64,000 nt of DNA from Arsenophonus melophagi. GTDB taxonomy: Bacteria > Pseudomonadota > Gammaproteobacteria > Enterobacterales > Enterobacteriaceae. The notes beneath the pieces were generated by a model that was given only the letters and a program-made list of their open reading frames with translations, did not search any database and was not told the DNA's origin. Within the stretch, counting starts at the first letter, position 1. Each line of letters opens with the position of its first letter. A program made the translations under genes and the position numbers. Where the stretch lies: NCBI GenBank assembly GCA_032378655.1, contig JAVYJS010000001.1, forward strand, positions 52,564-116,563, written 5' to 3'. This document shows, in pieces, positions 10,603 to 20,713 of the stretch.

Positions 10603-11229
10603 CTGATTCATCATCAGAAGATATAGAGTTTGAGTACGTGATCCTTACTAAAGGACATGTTGATAAACAAGTCAAAATGGTCCATTGACCTTCGATTTTC
10701 TTGGCGATATCCTCTAACTTTTTAATATAAAAGATTTTTGTTGTTTACTTATATTTATAAGCTCATAGCATGAGTATTACACTAATCTACAAAAGTAATA
10801 GGTTTTTAGTGCGCTAATTTTTAGCGATGAACTTTTTGCAAAAACATTTTATTAAAATATTTCGTGCGCTTAATTTTAATTTCTTCCTATCCTAAAGCCG
10901 AAATAAAATACTATATCTAGAATATAGGCAGGGGTAATGATAATCGTAATTGAAGCATGAAGCTGTGATACTATGCTTATAAACTATAAGCTTTTTAAGA
11001 AAAAACTATTAATAATGAATTATCGCAACAGCACAAAATATAATAAAATGTGTTTATCTATTAATAATAATAGGTAATAGATAAAGGAGGATATTCTTAT
11101 ATATATCTAATAGGATGATCATTAGTATATAAATTATACTAATCTTTTCGTGCTGTTCTTTTAACTTTTCAATAAAAGAAATCGGATTCGATTAAATTAT
11201 GATTATGCATCAGATACTCATGATCTGAG

Positions 11230-11285
11230 TGAACGCAATACTAGATGCTATTCTATACATAGAATAGCATCTAGTATTGCGTTCA
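11230..11285. repeat. Perfect inverted repeat, 27-bp arms, 2-nt spacer
   Basis: Arms 11230-11256 and 11259-11285 are exact reverse complements around AC. The nearest intact genes are more than 1 kb (feoA) and about 3 kb (parE) away. Confidence 0.9.
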
Positions 11286-11422
11286 ACGAGATAACAACGA
11301 GATAACAATATTTAGTATATCCACTGTATGCTCTGTTACCATAACAGATCATACAGTGTGTGAGGATAACCTATTTATTTAGCTTTTATGCTAACAAAGA
11401 CATACAGAACACTATTACAGGA

Positions 11423-11455
11423 ATAGTATAATTTTTTTATAAAAAATTATACTAT
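11423..11455. repeat. Inverted repeat, 15-bp perfect AT-only-rich arms, 3-nt spacer
   Basis: Arms 11423-11437 and 11441-11455 are exact reverse complements. A second hairpin with a 14-bp arm pair (11505-11518 with 11533-11546) and an inner T6/A6 pairing follows 50 bp later. Confidence 0.75.
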
Positions 11456-12065
11456 ATCAGTTCTTGCAAAGTCTTTCTAAACTAAAGAAACGGTGTGTAC
11501 TCATTTAATTTAACATGCCTTTTTTAAAAAAAGCATGTTAAATTAATACTGGTTTGCCAGTATAGTTAATGTTATTTATTCCATAAATGTTATTTATTCT
11601 ATATATGACGGAACGTTACCATATTAATTCGCATTAATAACGTTATCTCTATTGTTTAGTGACTTATCTAAGTGAACTAATTTCTTGAGTTTTCTTAGAA
11701 CTAGTTTCTTATGCTATTGATTGTGATAAATATCCTGTAACACGTGAGATTTACGGTTTTTAGAAAATAAAGAACTTTTCTTCCTAACTTGAAGAGTGTG
11801 TTCAATAGTGAACAAGATTTAAAGATGTTGACAATTTCAAATAACTTTCCGGAATATTTTTATTGATTACTGCATAAAATTTTATACTCTGCAGTTCTGT
11901 AATAATTAGTATGTGCGTGATTAACCATCAGTGATAACTAGTCACTTTATGTTAAAATTTTTTTATTAATTGATCCCTGAAGAGCAATAGATTTTGCTTT
12001 AAAAACTTAAAAAGTCGTTTTCCCTAACACGCTACATAAGTTTTTAGTATCAAAATGATTTTTTC

Positions 12066-12107
12066 TGCCTACTTTGCTAAGTAAAATGAGCAAAGTAGGC
12101 ATTTTTT
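12066..12107 (+). terminator. Orphan intrinsic terminator
   Basis: Arms 12066-12078 and 12089-12101 are perfect 13-bp complements with a GC-containing stem, followed directly by six T residues. It has the full form of a Rho-independent terminator on the plus strand, yet no gene precedes it. It probably ended a gene that has since decayed beyond recognition. Confidence 0.7.
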
Positions 12108-13089
12108 CTTTTATATCTCATTGTTATTATGGTAATATAATAACAGGTTTAGTGAGGGTACGATTTATGCTCGGTGTTGTTATTTTATGTGTCATTGTTA
12201 AAACAATGACATGGTTAATACAAAGTGCATAATCATTAAAATTTTTATTATTACCTAATTTCTCAGTACAAGATTTTGAGGTTTATTAAGTGTTATACGC
12301 GGCGTATTGCTCTTTTCTAGAGTTACGTAAATCTCAAGTTAATTATGATAGAATTAACTTAATTTTTTTCAACTTTTCTATAATTAATAGTCCTATTATG
12401 CTCTTAGTGATTTAAGAGATAAAGGCTCATTCTTATCCATTGAATGTCATGTCTTTCTGTTTCTTAGAAAGAGAACATACTGGTCATTTAGTCTCTAAAC
12501 TACATTACGCTATGATAGTTTTTGTATTAGCGATAATAATACTCGATACATCAGTATCGTAATATTAAGTGTACAGAAAGCAAATCTCATAAGAATGTTT
12601 TAAGTAGAAACATTTCAGGTATTATTTACCTGATATCTATGCTCTTGATAGATCTTACAAGTTGAACACTAGTAACTAATCAATCTCAAAAATAAAACAC
12701 TGTATCCATTAAAGAAGTTATTCATGATATGGTAGAAACATATGGTAGAAACTAAAAATTTTGAACCATAAGTTAGCTAAACTTCCAAAAGCATGAACTT
12801 GCATGCCCAGTTTCTATTTAGATTACTGTATGCTAGGTTAGTAGGGTATTTCGTAATTTAATGTATTTATTTATGTTCATCTAATTAAAAATTGATTTGT
12901 TGCTTAAATAACCTCAATGACTTATAAATCCAATATTATTGGAAGTATGTATCAGAGATAGGCAATTATTAATACGGTATCAACAATAAAATCTTCTCTC
13001 CATGAGAGAAACAATAAAGACATCATCATAGATGATGATCTAATTAAAAATTAGACATAAAATCTGATAAGAGTTTTACAAATGATGAA

Positions 13090-13760
13090 TATAAATCTTA
13101 TTTTCTTAATCTTAATGCCCTGATGTTTAGGATTAACACTTGCACAAATTTTATACAGTGATTGCTACAATTGTAGCATACGAAGAAAATCTTAATCGAA
13201 TTGTTGCTACCGGCAATTTAGCTTGATCTATAGATCAAATCTATACAGCCAATAAACATGTTTTAGAATGGATCATGCACTTCAGTACTCATTGTGTTGC
13301 ACTACCTAGTAATCATGATTATTAGGTAGTAATAGTAGTAACTTTTATAGAAGTTGGATAACAGTGAGATAACAGTTCAAATGTTATGCTCAACTAGATA
13401 CTAATGAATAGTCATGAACAAATCCTTATGTTAGATCAGTAATATGTAGTATACCTTACATGAAAGATGATCTAAAAAATAATTGCTATGAATCCAAAGG
13501 TTTTTAATGTCTATCAGTAGTAAAGTCATTTCTGGTATTACAATAATCATTATTGATCATCGTGTTGTGCTTAGCTTCATCAGCATCACTTGCGCAACTT
13601 GCATATTTTATGCTGATTTTTTAAATTAATCAGCTCAAATTAAGGTAATGTATGTTGACATTTTTCATAAAAAATAGATGAATATCTGTAAGGCATTCAT
13701 ATAATTGCAAAAAAAAATCAATATGTACTCATTCTACATTATGATGTTGTAACTGCAATG
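13090..13760 (+). pseudogene. cpdA: Pseudogene of cAMP phosphodiesterase CpdA
   Basis: Several pieces in shifted frames align in order with E. coli CpdA. They are ALMFRINT (E. coli ALLGVNTW); ENLNRIVATGNLA, a stop, then a stretch ending HCVALPSNHDY (E. coli FDLIVATGDLA ... CVWLPGNHDF); HEQILMLDQ-stop-YVVYL (E. coli WQILLLDSQVFGVP); and LHQHHLRNLHIL (E. coli LDQHSLRNAGEL). In-frame stops and frameshifts rule out function. The place fits: E. coli has cpdA just upstream of parE on the same strand, with yqiA between; here yqiA seems to have been deleted or lost beyond recognition. CpdA hydrolyses cAMP, which is notable next to the damaged cyaA at 36-38 kb. Confidence 0.75.
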
Positions 13761-14071
13761 TGGTATTATTATTGATTATTTTGTATCAATAACATAATAA
13801 AAATATATTGAATACTCAACCTTTTCATTGTTATGACCGATCATTTAATTTATTCACTATTTTATCAAAAAGCAAGAAGCTATTTTTGATAAGTTTCAAT
13901 TAGACGAGCAAATCAATACTACATTAAGAAATATTATCTTTCCAAGATTGTTATGGAAATGAGCTACAAGAAATAAAACATTAGGATATTATATATTGTA
14001 TCATGAATGCATTAATGATAACCAATTCACTTTATTTTTATACAACAAAATTAATTTGATATTGGACAATT

Positions 14072-14126
14072 CCAAGCCACTTATCGTTTATGGTTGCTTA
14101 CACTCCATAAACGATAAGTGGCTTGG
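14072..14126. repeat. Perfect inverted repeat, 22-bp arms, 11-nt loop
   Basis: Arms 14072-14093 and 14105-14126 are exact reverse complements. It lies about 110 bp before the parE start, thus within the likely parE leader or promoter zone. Confidence 0.9.
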
Positions 14127-14237
14127 CAAAGAAAACAAAGATAAAGATTATCTAAGATAACGGAATTACTATTATGATCATTAATAACTAAACATTGATT
14201 GCATGATAAAGAATTATTAATTACCGTAGAAAATAAT

Positions 14238-16133
14238 ATGACTAAATTTCATTATAATGCAGAAGCAATTGAAGTTCTAAGTGGTTTAGAACATGTATAT
14301 CGTAGACCAAGCATGTACACAGATACATCACGACCCAATCATCTAGCACAGGAAGTCATTGATAATAGTATTGATGAGGCACTTGCAGGTTATGCTAAAT
14401 GTATAAATATTATCTTGTACGAAGATCAATCTCTGGAGGTGATAGATGATGGACGCGGGATACCTGTTGATATACATCCACAAAAGAAAGTGTCAGCAAT
14501 AGAGGTTATTTTAGGGAATTTACATGCCGGTGGAAAATTTTCCAATAAAAATTATCACTTTTCTGGAGGATTACATGGTGTTGGTATTTCCGTAGTAAAT
14601 GCGTTATCAAAACGTATTGAAGTTACTGTTATCCGTGATGGTAAAATATATAGCATCGCTTTTGAAAATGGCAAAAAAGTTCAGGAGCTTCAAGTAATTA
14701 ATAGTTGTGCTAAACGGAAGACAGGGACACGTGTGCGCTTTTGGCCAAATAGCGCTATTTTCAGTAATCCGCAATTTTCTATTTCACATTTAGAACACCT
14801 ACTAAAAACAAAAGCTGTGTTATGCCCTATGCTTACTATCATCTTTAAAGATGAAATAAATAATACTGAGCAAATATGGTGTTATAAAGGTGGTTTAACT
14901 GACTATTTAATGGATACCATGAATGGTTTAGTCACCTTACCAAAAAAAGCATTTTTTGGTAATTGTGGTGGAAAATTACAAATGGTTGATTGGGCATTAC
15001 TTTGGTTACCGGAGGGTGGAGAACTATTAATAGAGAGTTATGTTAACCTGATTCCAACTACACAGGGTGGTACCCATGTTAATGGGTTGCGTCAAGGGTT
15101 ACTTGATGCAGTAAAGGAGTTTTGTGAGTATCGTAATTTACTTCCATGCGGTATAAAATTGACAGGTGATGATATTTTAGAACGTTGTTCTTATGTCCTA
15201 TCAGTAAAAATGCACGATCCGCAATTTACCGGACAGAGCAAAGAACGTCTTGCTTCTCGTCCAATAGCTCTTTTTGTTTCTAGTGTTATAAAAGATGCTT
15301 TTAGTCTATGGTTAAATGAAAATATTCAAGAAGCTGTGCAAATAGCGCAGCTGACTATCTCGAGTGCGAAAAGACGTCTACATTTAATGAAAAAAATAGC
15401 GCGTAAAACGCTGGCAAGCGGACTTTCCTTGCCTGGTAAGTTAGCTGACTGTACTTCTCAAGATCTTAAGTATACAGAACTATTTTTAGTTGAAGGTGAT
15501 TCCGCTGGAGGATCAGCTAAGCAGGCTCGTGATCGTAAATATCAGGCTATTATGCCATTAAGAGGGAAAATACTGAATACCTGGGAAGTTTCTTCTGAAG
15601 AGATTTTAGATTCACAGGAAGTTCATGATATATCTGTGGCTATTGGTATTGAACCAAATAGTCATGATCTTAGCCATCTCAGGTATGGTAAGATTTGTGT
15701 TCTTGCTGATGCTGATTCAGATGGATTACATATTACAACATTATTATGCGCACTTTTTGTTCGTCACTTTACTGCTTTAGTAAAAGCAGGTCATATTTAT
15801 ATTGCTATGCCACCTTTATATCGTATTGATCTAGGTAAGGATGTTTATTATCCTCTCGATGACGACGAAAAACATGCTATTCTTAACAGCCTGCGTTATA
15901 AGCACAGAAAACCAAATATCCAACGCTTTAAAGGGTTAGGTGAAATGAATCCTACACAATTACGTGAAACTACGCTTGATCCTAATACACGGCGTTTATT
16001 GCAGCTCATTATTAATGATGATAATTATCAAGTAACATTTAAAATGATGGATATGTTATTAGCAAAAAAACGAGTAAAAGATCGTCGAAATTGGCTACAA
16101 GAAAAAGGCAATACAATAGCAATTGCAGTATAA
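14238..16133 (+). CDS. parE: DNA topoisomerase IV subunit B
   Basis: This is the ATPase subunit of topoisomerase IV, which decatenates daughter chromosomes. The 631 residues match E. coli (630). The GHKL ATPase region has QEVIDNSIDEALAG, VIDDGRGIPVDIHP and the ATP lid GGLHGVGISVVNALS; the Toprim part has LFLVEGDSAGGSAKQARDR and ADADSDGLHI; the C-terminus has PTQLRETTLDPNTRR. I chose the ATG at 14238 by family alignment (MTKFHYNAEAIEVL). The frame is open from a TTG at 14199, which adds 13 residues. The usual RRPGMY motif reads RRPSMY, a small oddity. parC follows after 27 bp, unlike E. coli, where the two genes are separated. Confidence 0.96.
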   Translation: MTKFHYNAEAIEVLSGLEHVYRRPSMYTDTSRPNHLAQEVIDNSIDEALAGYAKCINIILYEDQSLEVIDDGRGIPVDIHPQKKVSAIEVILGNLHAGGKFSNKNYHFSGGLHGVGISVVNALSKRIEVTVIRDGKIYSIAFENGKKVQELQVINSCAKRKTGTRVRFWPNSAIFSNPQFSISHLEHLLKTKAVLCPMLTIIFKDEINNTEQIWCYKGGLTDYLMDTMNGLVTLPKKAFFGNCGGKLQMVDWALLWLPEGGELLIESYVNLIPTTQGGTHVNGLRQGLLDAVKEFCEYRNLLPCGIKLTGDDILERCSYVLSVKMHDPQFTGQSKERLASRPIALFVSSVIKDAFSLWLNENIQEAVQIAQLTISSAKRRLHLMKKIARKTLASGLSLPGKLADCTSQDLKYTELFLVEGDSAGGSAKQARDRKYQAIMPLRGKILNTWEVSSEEILDSQEVHDISVAIGIEPNSHDLSHLRYGKICVLADADSDGLHITTLLCALFVRHFTALVKAGHIYIAMPPLYRIDLGKDVYYPLDDDEKHAILNSLRYKHRKPNIQRFKGLGEMNPTQLRETTLDPNTRRLLQLIINDDNYQVTFKMMDMLLAKKRVKDRRNWLQEKGNTIAIAV

Positions 16134-16160
16134 TTAATATACTTCATAAGTGACTTAGGC

Positions 16161-18431
16161 ATGAAAGAAATGAGCAAGATAACTCTAAATAGTATTGAGC
16201 AACAATCAGTTTATGCATTTACCGAAAGTGCTTATCTCAATTATTCTATGTATGTCATTATGGACAGAGCTTTGCCATTTATTGGTGATGGATTAAAACC
16301 TGTTCAACGCCGAATTGTTTATGCCATGTCTGAACTGGGTTTACGTCATACGGATAAATACAAAAAATCAGCACGCACAGTTGGTGATGTATTGGGAAAA
16401 TATCATCCTCATGGCGATAGTGCTTGTTATGAGGCTATGGTATTAATGGCACAGCCGTTTTCCTATCGTTATCCATTAGTTGATGGTCAGGGTAATTGGG
16501 GGTCATCTGACGATCCTAAATCGTTTGCTGCTATGCGTTACACAGAATCAAAATTATCAAAATATGCAGAAACACTATTAAGCGAATTAGAATTAGGAAC
16601 AGTAACTTGGACTCCAAACTTTGACGGAACATTAACTGAACCAAAAACTCTACCAGCAAGATTACCCAATATACTATTGGAGGGTACAACAGGTATCGCG
16701 GTTGGTATGGCAACCGATATTCCGCCACATAATATTCGTGAAGTAGCAAGCGCGTTAGTTGCTTTACTAAAAAATCCAAAAGCTGATCTTAATATGTTGA
16801 TGAATTTTATTCCTGCTCCTGATTATCCAACAGAAGCAGAAATTATTTCAACAAAAGAAGATATTCAAAAAATTTATGAAACAGGTCGTGGTTCTATTCG
16901 TATGCGTGCTTTATGGGAAATAGATTCTGGTAATGCTGTTATTACAGCACTGCCGCATCAAGTTTCAGGTGCTAAGGTATTAGCACAAATTGCAATGCAA
17001 ATGCGCTGTAAAAAATTGCCTATGGTAGAAGATCTACGCGATGAATCAGATCATGAAAATCCGATACGTTTAGTAATTATACCTAGAAGTAATCAGATTG
17101 ATTTCGAGAGAGTAATGACATATTTATTTTCCACAACAGATTTAGAAAAAAGTTATCGGGTTAATTTAAATATGATCGGCTTGGATCATCGCCCTGCAGT
17201 TAAAGGGCTAGTTGAAATTTTAAAGGAATGGTTATTGTTTCGAAGAGAAACAGTGCGTAAACGCTTAAATTTTCGTTTAGAAAAAGTATTAAAACGCTTA
17301 CATATCTTGGAGGGTTTATTAAAAGCCCATTTTAATATAGATGAAGTGATCCATATTATCCGTAATGAAGATGAGCCTAAAACTTTATTGTCAGGTCGTT
17401 TTGTTTTTTCTGAAATGCAGATGGAATCTATCTTAGAATTAAAATTACGTCATTTGGCTACATTAAAAGAATGTACATTAAATCGTGAGCACGATTCATT
17501 AGCGAAAGAACGTGATCAGATAAAAGCTATCTTAGGTTCTGAACGCCGTTTAAACACTTTGATCAAAAAAGAGGTTATAACGGATGCCAAGACTTATGGC
17601 GATGACCGTCGCTCACCAATAAATGAGCGTATTGAAACAAAATCCATAAATAAACATGATCTTTTACCTTCTGAACCAGTTACTATTGTCCTTTCTGTTA
17701 TGGGATGGATTAGAAGTATAAAAGGTCATGATATTGATCCTACAAACCTGAATTATAGGGATGGAGATAATTTCCGTTTTTCAGCAAAAGGTAAAACTAA
17801 TCAACTTATCGTTTTTCTTGATAGTACAGGACGCAGTTATTCATTAGATCCGATTGCTCTTCCTTGTTCAAGAGGAAAGGGCAAGCCACTGACAGACAAA
17901 TTAGTGTTACCACCTGGTGCAAAAATTGAATATTTATTAACAGCTCCAAAAGAAAAAAAATATTTATTAGCATCGGACGCGGGTTATGGGTTTATCTGTA
18001 CCTTTAGTGATTTAGTAGCAAAAAATAAATTTGGAAAGGCATTTATTACCTTATCGAATGGCGCTAAGGTATTAGCGCCATTACAAGTCAATAATGAACA
18101 ACGAGATTTGTTATTAGCAATTTCTAAAACGGGTAGAATGTTAATATTTCCTCTTATCCATTTACCAAAACTTCCTAAAGGGAAAGGTAATAAGATTATT
18201 AATCTTTCTTCTTCTAAAGAAGAAAGAGGGGACGATTTATTAGTTTGGTTAATGTTTTTTCGTCCTCATTCATCAATTATGCTTGTTGTTGGTAAAAAAA
18301 AACTGAAATTAAGCCCAGAAGATTTACAAAAATATCATGCTCAACGAGGCTGTAAAGGTTCTTTATTACCTCATGGAATAAAGAATGTTGACCGTATTGA
18401 AATCGTTCCTCCTAGAACTAGGGGATACTAA
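16161..18431 (+). CDS. parC: DNA topoisomerase IV subunit A
   Basis: This is the breakage-reunion subunit of topoisomerase IV, 756 residues (752 in E. coli). The quinolone-determining region reads YHPHGDSACYEAMV, with the wild-type serine, and the active-site tyrosine lies in AMRYTESKLSKY. The coiled-coil region LKRLHILEGLLKAHFN and the C-terminal beta-pinwheel repeats (RSIKGHDI, LLASDAGYGF, KGKGNKIINLSS) are present, so the DNA-wrapping domain is kept. The start at 16161 follows AGG closely; ATG 16170 is an alternative. It is cotranscribed with parE upstream and probably plsC downstream (41-bp gap). It shows no sign of decay. Confidence 0.97.
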   Translation: MKEMSKITLNSIEQQSVYAFTESAYLNYSMYVIMDRALPFIGDGLKPVQRRIVYAMSELGLRHTDKYKKSARTVGDVLGKYHPHGDSACYEAMVLMAQPFSYRYPLVDGQGNWGSSDDPKSFAAMRYTESKLSKYAETLLSELELGTVTWTPNFDGTLTEPKTLPARLPNILLEGTTGIAVGMATDIPPHNIREVASALVALLKNPKADLNMLMNFIPAPDYPTEAEIISTKEDIQKIYETGRGSIRMRALWEIDSGNAVITALPHQVSGAKVLAQIAMQMRCKKLPMVEDLRDESDHENPIRLVIIPRSNQIDFERVMTYLFSTTDLEKSYRVNLNMIGLDHRPAVKGLVEILKEWLLFRRETVRKRLNFRLEKVLKRLHILEGLLKAHFNIDEVIHIIRNEDEPKTLLSGRFVFSEMQMESILELKLRHLATLKECTLNREHDSLAKERDQIKAILGSERRLNTLIKKEVITDAKTYGDDRRSPINERIETKSINKHDLLPSEPVTIVLSVMGWIRSIKGHDIDPTNLNYRDGDNFRFSAKGKTNQLIVFLDSTGRSYSLDPIALPCSRGKGKPLTDKLVLPPGAKIEYLLTAPKEKKYLLASDAGYGFICTFSDLVAKNKFGKAFITLSNGAKVLAPLQVNNEQRDLLLAISKTGRMLIFPLIHLPKLPKGKGNKIINLSSSKEERGDDLLVWLMFFRPHSSIMLVVGKKKLKLSPEDLQKYHAQRGCKGSLLPHGIKNVDRIEIVPPRTRGY

Positions 18432-18472
18432 CCTTGATAGGCTAGTACAGTTATTTATTACTTAAGGTAAAG

Positions 18473-19213
18473 ATGTTAGCTATTCTTCGTATTATTATTG
18501 TAATCCTCTTTACGACATTGGTTTGCGTTTTAGGATGTTTTTACTGCCTCTTCAGTCCCAAGAATCCAAACCATGTTATGCGCTTTGGACGTTTGTTTGG
18601 GAAATTATCTTATGTTTTTGGTATTACCATGATTACTCGCGTGCCCAGTAAAGCACAAAATTATGGGCCCAGTATTTATATTGGTAATCATCAAAATAGC
18701 TATGATATGGTGACGATGTCTAATGCAGTGCAGCCTAATACCGTTACCGTTGGCAAAAAAAATTTAATATTTATACCCTTATTTGGACAGCTATATTGGT
18801 TATCTGGCAATATTCTTATTGATAGAACTAATCCAACTAAAGCATATAAAACTATGTTAAAGGTTATTCAGCAGATCAAAAAAAGAAAAATTTCTGTTTG
18901 GATGTTTCCTGAAGGAGTTCGTAGTCGTGGTCAAGGATTATTGCCATTTAAAACTGGTGCATTTTATGCAGCAATTGCAGCTGGTGTTCCGATAGTGCCA
19001 GTCTGTGTTTCAAAAACAGAAGGACGTATTAAACTAAATCGTTGGAATAACGGAGTAGTTATTGTAGAAATGTTACAACCTGTAAATATAGAAAAATATA
19101 ATCGGAAAAACGCACGTGCATTTGCAAAGCATTGCCATACGTTATTTAAAGCTAAAATTGCAGCATTAAATAATGAAGTAGCAGAAATAGAGCAAAAAAT
19201 AAAAGAGGATTAA
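18473..19213 (+). CDS. plsC: 1-acyl-sn-glycerol-3-phosphate acyltransferase
   Basis: PlsC makes phosphatidic acid from lysophosphatidic acid at the inner membrane. The 246 residues (245 in E. coli) carry the acyltransferase signature: an HX4D box in IGNHQNSYDMV, the substrate box MFPEGVRSRGQG, and the motif VPIVPVCVS. An N-terminal hydrophobic segment (residues 3-28) anchors it. It follows parC as in E. coli. A very long perfect dyad begins immediately after the stop codon. Confidence 0.96.
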   Translation: MLAILRIIIVILFTTLVCVLGCFYCLFSPKNPNHVMRFGRLFGKLSYVFGITMITRVPSKAQNYGPSIYIGNHQNSYDMVTMSNAVQPNTVTVGKKNLIFIPLFGQLYWLSGNILIDRTNPTKAYKTMLKVIQQIKKRKISVWMFPEGVRSRGQGLLPFKTGAFYAAIAAGVPIVPVCVSKTEGRIKLNRWNNGVVIVEMLQPVNIEKYNRKNARAFAKHCHTLFKAKIAALNNEVAEIEQKIKED

Positions 19214-19214
19214 T

Positions 19215-19280
19215 TCTAAGATTCCCTATCTAAATTTCTAATTAAATGTTTAATTAGAAATTTAGATAGGGAATCTTAGA
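19215..19280. repeat. Perfect inverted repeat, 32-bp arms, 2-nt spacer, directly after plsC
   Basis: Arms 19215-19246 and 19249-19280 are exact reverse complements, the longest dyad found in the window. It starts two bases after the plsC stop. It may act as a terminator or 3'-end stabiliser, but the stem is far longer than needed and no T-tract follows. Confidence 0.92.
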
Positions 19281-20225
19281 TCAATAATCATATTAACTAA
19301 ACGTCCATTAATGGAGATAATACTATCCATAAAAGCAACAAATTAATAATTCGATAAGTATTTTATACTACTCGTTACACGAGTAACGACAACATGAAGA
19401 TTACCAACATGTGTTCAAAAACTACATTTATTTAAAATTGATAAATAGTAAGTTTCTTTTTTGCAAAAGAAGCCAGAAAAGTAAGCATTTATAAGTTCTA
19501 AGTATATGCCATTATCTATTCGTCTAGATAAATTTTTTCTAAATGCTGATAAAGGACCTGTGCTACAGGTCCTTAAAATGTACTTCTGATCTTTAAAAAA
19601 GTTTCGAATATCTGATATTTAAGCAAACGTTTCTATCGAAATCGTAATAAAAGTTATGATGGTGAAGCTGAAGTATATAATGGTATATAAATGGTGTTTG
19701 ATAAACACTAGAAATTTGCAAGCATTCAAACACTAGTAGAATTATAGTATTAAGGATTTTCCCCATAATCACTCAGGGAAAACAGTAAGTTAATTTTAAC
19801 GCCACTTTATAAAGTGAACAGTAGAGTTTATTAATTAATGCCGTTCAGAAACAATATAGTCAACTGGCTACGTAGCCAGAAGTGATAAACAATAGTTTTA
19901 TTTAATAGTACGTAATTTAGAATAACCGCCATTTTACAGGTATTAAGAAGTTACTTATAGTCACTGGAGAGCGTTGAGAAGTATTAGAGGAAAGTATTAG
20001 AGGATATATCTAAAAGCCATCAACGATGAGAGTTTTTTGAAACCATATGTATGTGTCCTGTATTTAGAGGAAGTGCATAAGAATCGATAATACATCAAAA
20101 GAGATGATGCATTAAAAAAATATTTGTTAATGGTATGCATTAGAGCATTTTGCTTCTTTGTAACAAAGAGTTATTTGAAGAATACTTTTTTAAAGATAAT
20201 CCTCTTAGGTATTGAGATATAGTAT

Positions 20226-20271
20226 CATTCTGGCTGATCAATAAGATCATTCTGATTGATCAGCCAGAATG
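20226..20271. repeat. Inverted repeat, 17-bp perfect arms, 12-nt loop
   Basis: Arms 20226-20242 and 20255-20271 are exact reverse complements. The loop repeats part of the arm (GATCATTCTGA), so a slipped alternative hairpin is also possible. Confidence 0.85.
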
Positions 20272-20602
20272 TATAAGAAACCTAGATAGTACAAACACAT
20301 AAGCTTTTAGCATTTTATATTAATGAATCGCTTTCTAAAAATAGCAAGAAAGCATACTGTTATTTTCTTTCTCTTAGAGAATTAATACTGTAATATAGAT
20401 ACTATTAATAAATAGTTACAGTAAATGATTCATTAATATACTGTGATAATATCACAGTATATTCTTCTATCGTTTTCAGAAAAATTATCATAAAAATCAG
20501 TTTTATGCCTTCAAAGATGATAATCATCAAAATCACTTTAATTTATTTCTATAACTAAATAGAGTGGCTTGTATGACTGAAATAAGGAAAGTAATTACTG
20601 TT

Positions 20603-20648
20603 ATCTTAAAGCTTGGATAGTTTTTAAAAACTATCCAAGCTTTAAGAT
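20603..20648. repeat. 46-bp perfect spacerless palindrome upstream of folA
   Basis: The halves 20603-20625 and 20626-20648 are exact reverse complements with no spacer, centred on TTTTTAAAAA. It ends 65 bp before the folA start, so it lies in the folA promoter or leader zone. In E. coli, perfect palindromes of well over 100 bp are attacked by SbcCD; this one is below that range. Confidence 0.92.
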
Positions 20649-20713
20649 TTTGAGCGATTTTGTATAAAACATTATTAAAATTAATTTTTTATTATGCCAA
20701 ATATGGTGATCTA

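Larger units (their letters stand above)
10136..13089. other. 3-kb decayed region upstream of the cpdA remnant
   Basis: No intact gene is visible. By comparison with E. coli, where nudF-yqiB-cpdA-yqiA-parE lie in this order, nudF and yqiB may once have stood in the right part, but I could not align any residue string with them. The region carries several long dyads and one terminator-like hairpin (listed separately). Confidence 0.5.
19281..20713. other. 1.4-kb spacer between plsC and folA without a gene
   Basis: No gene or recognisable remnant is seen. The stretch contains a 12-bp direct repeat (19980-19991 and 19993-20004) and several dyads, including one with 13-bp arms at 20435-20463 and two longer ones listed separately. 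The folA promoter should lie near the right end. Confidence 0.55.

Noticed and set aside
1082..14126. CRISPR-like array from the recurrent palindromes
   Set aside because: The palindromes share no common repeat sequence, are irregularly spaced and there are no cas genes.
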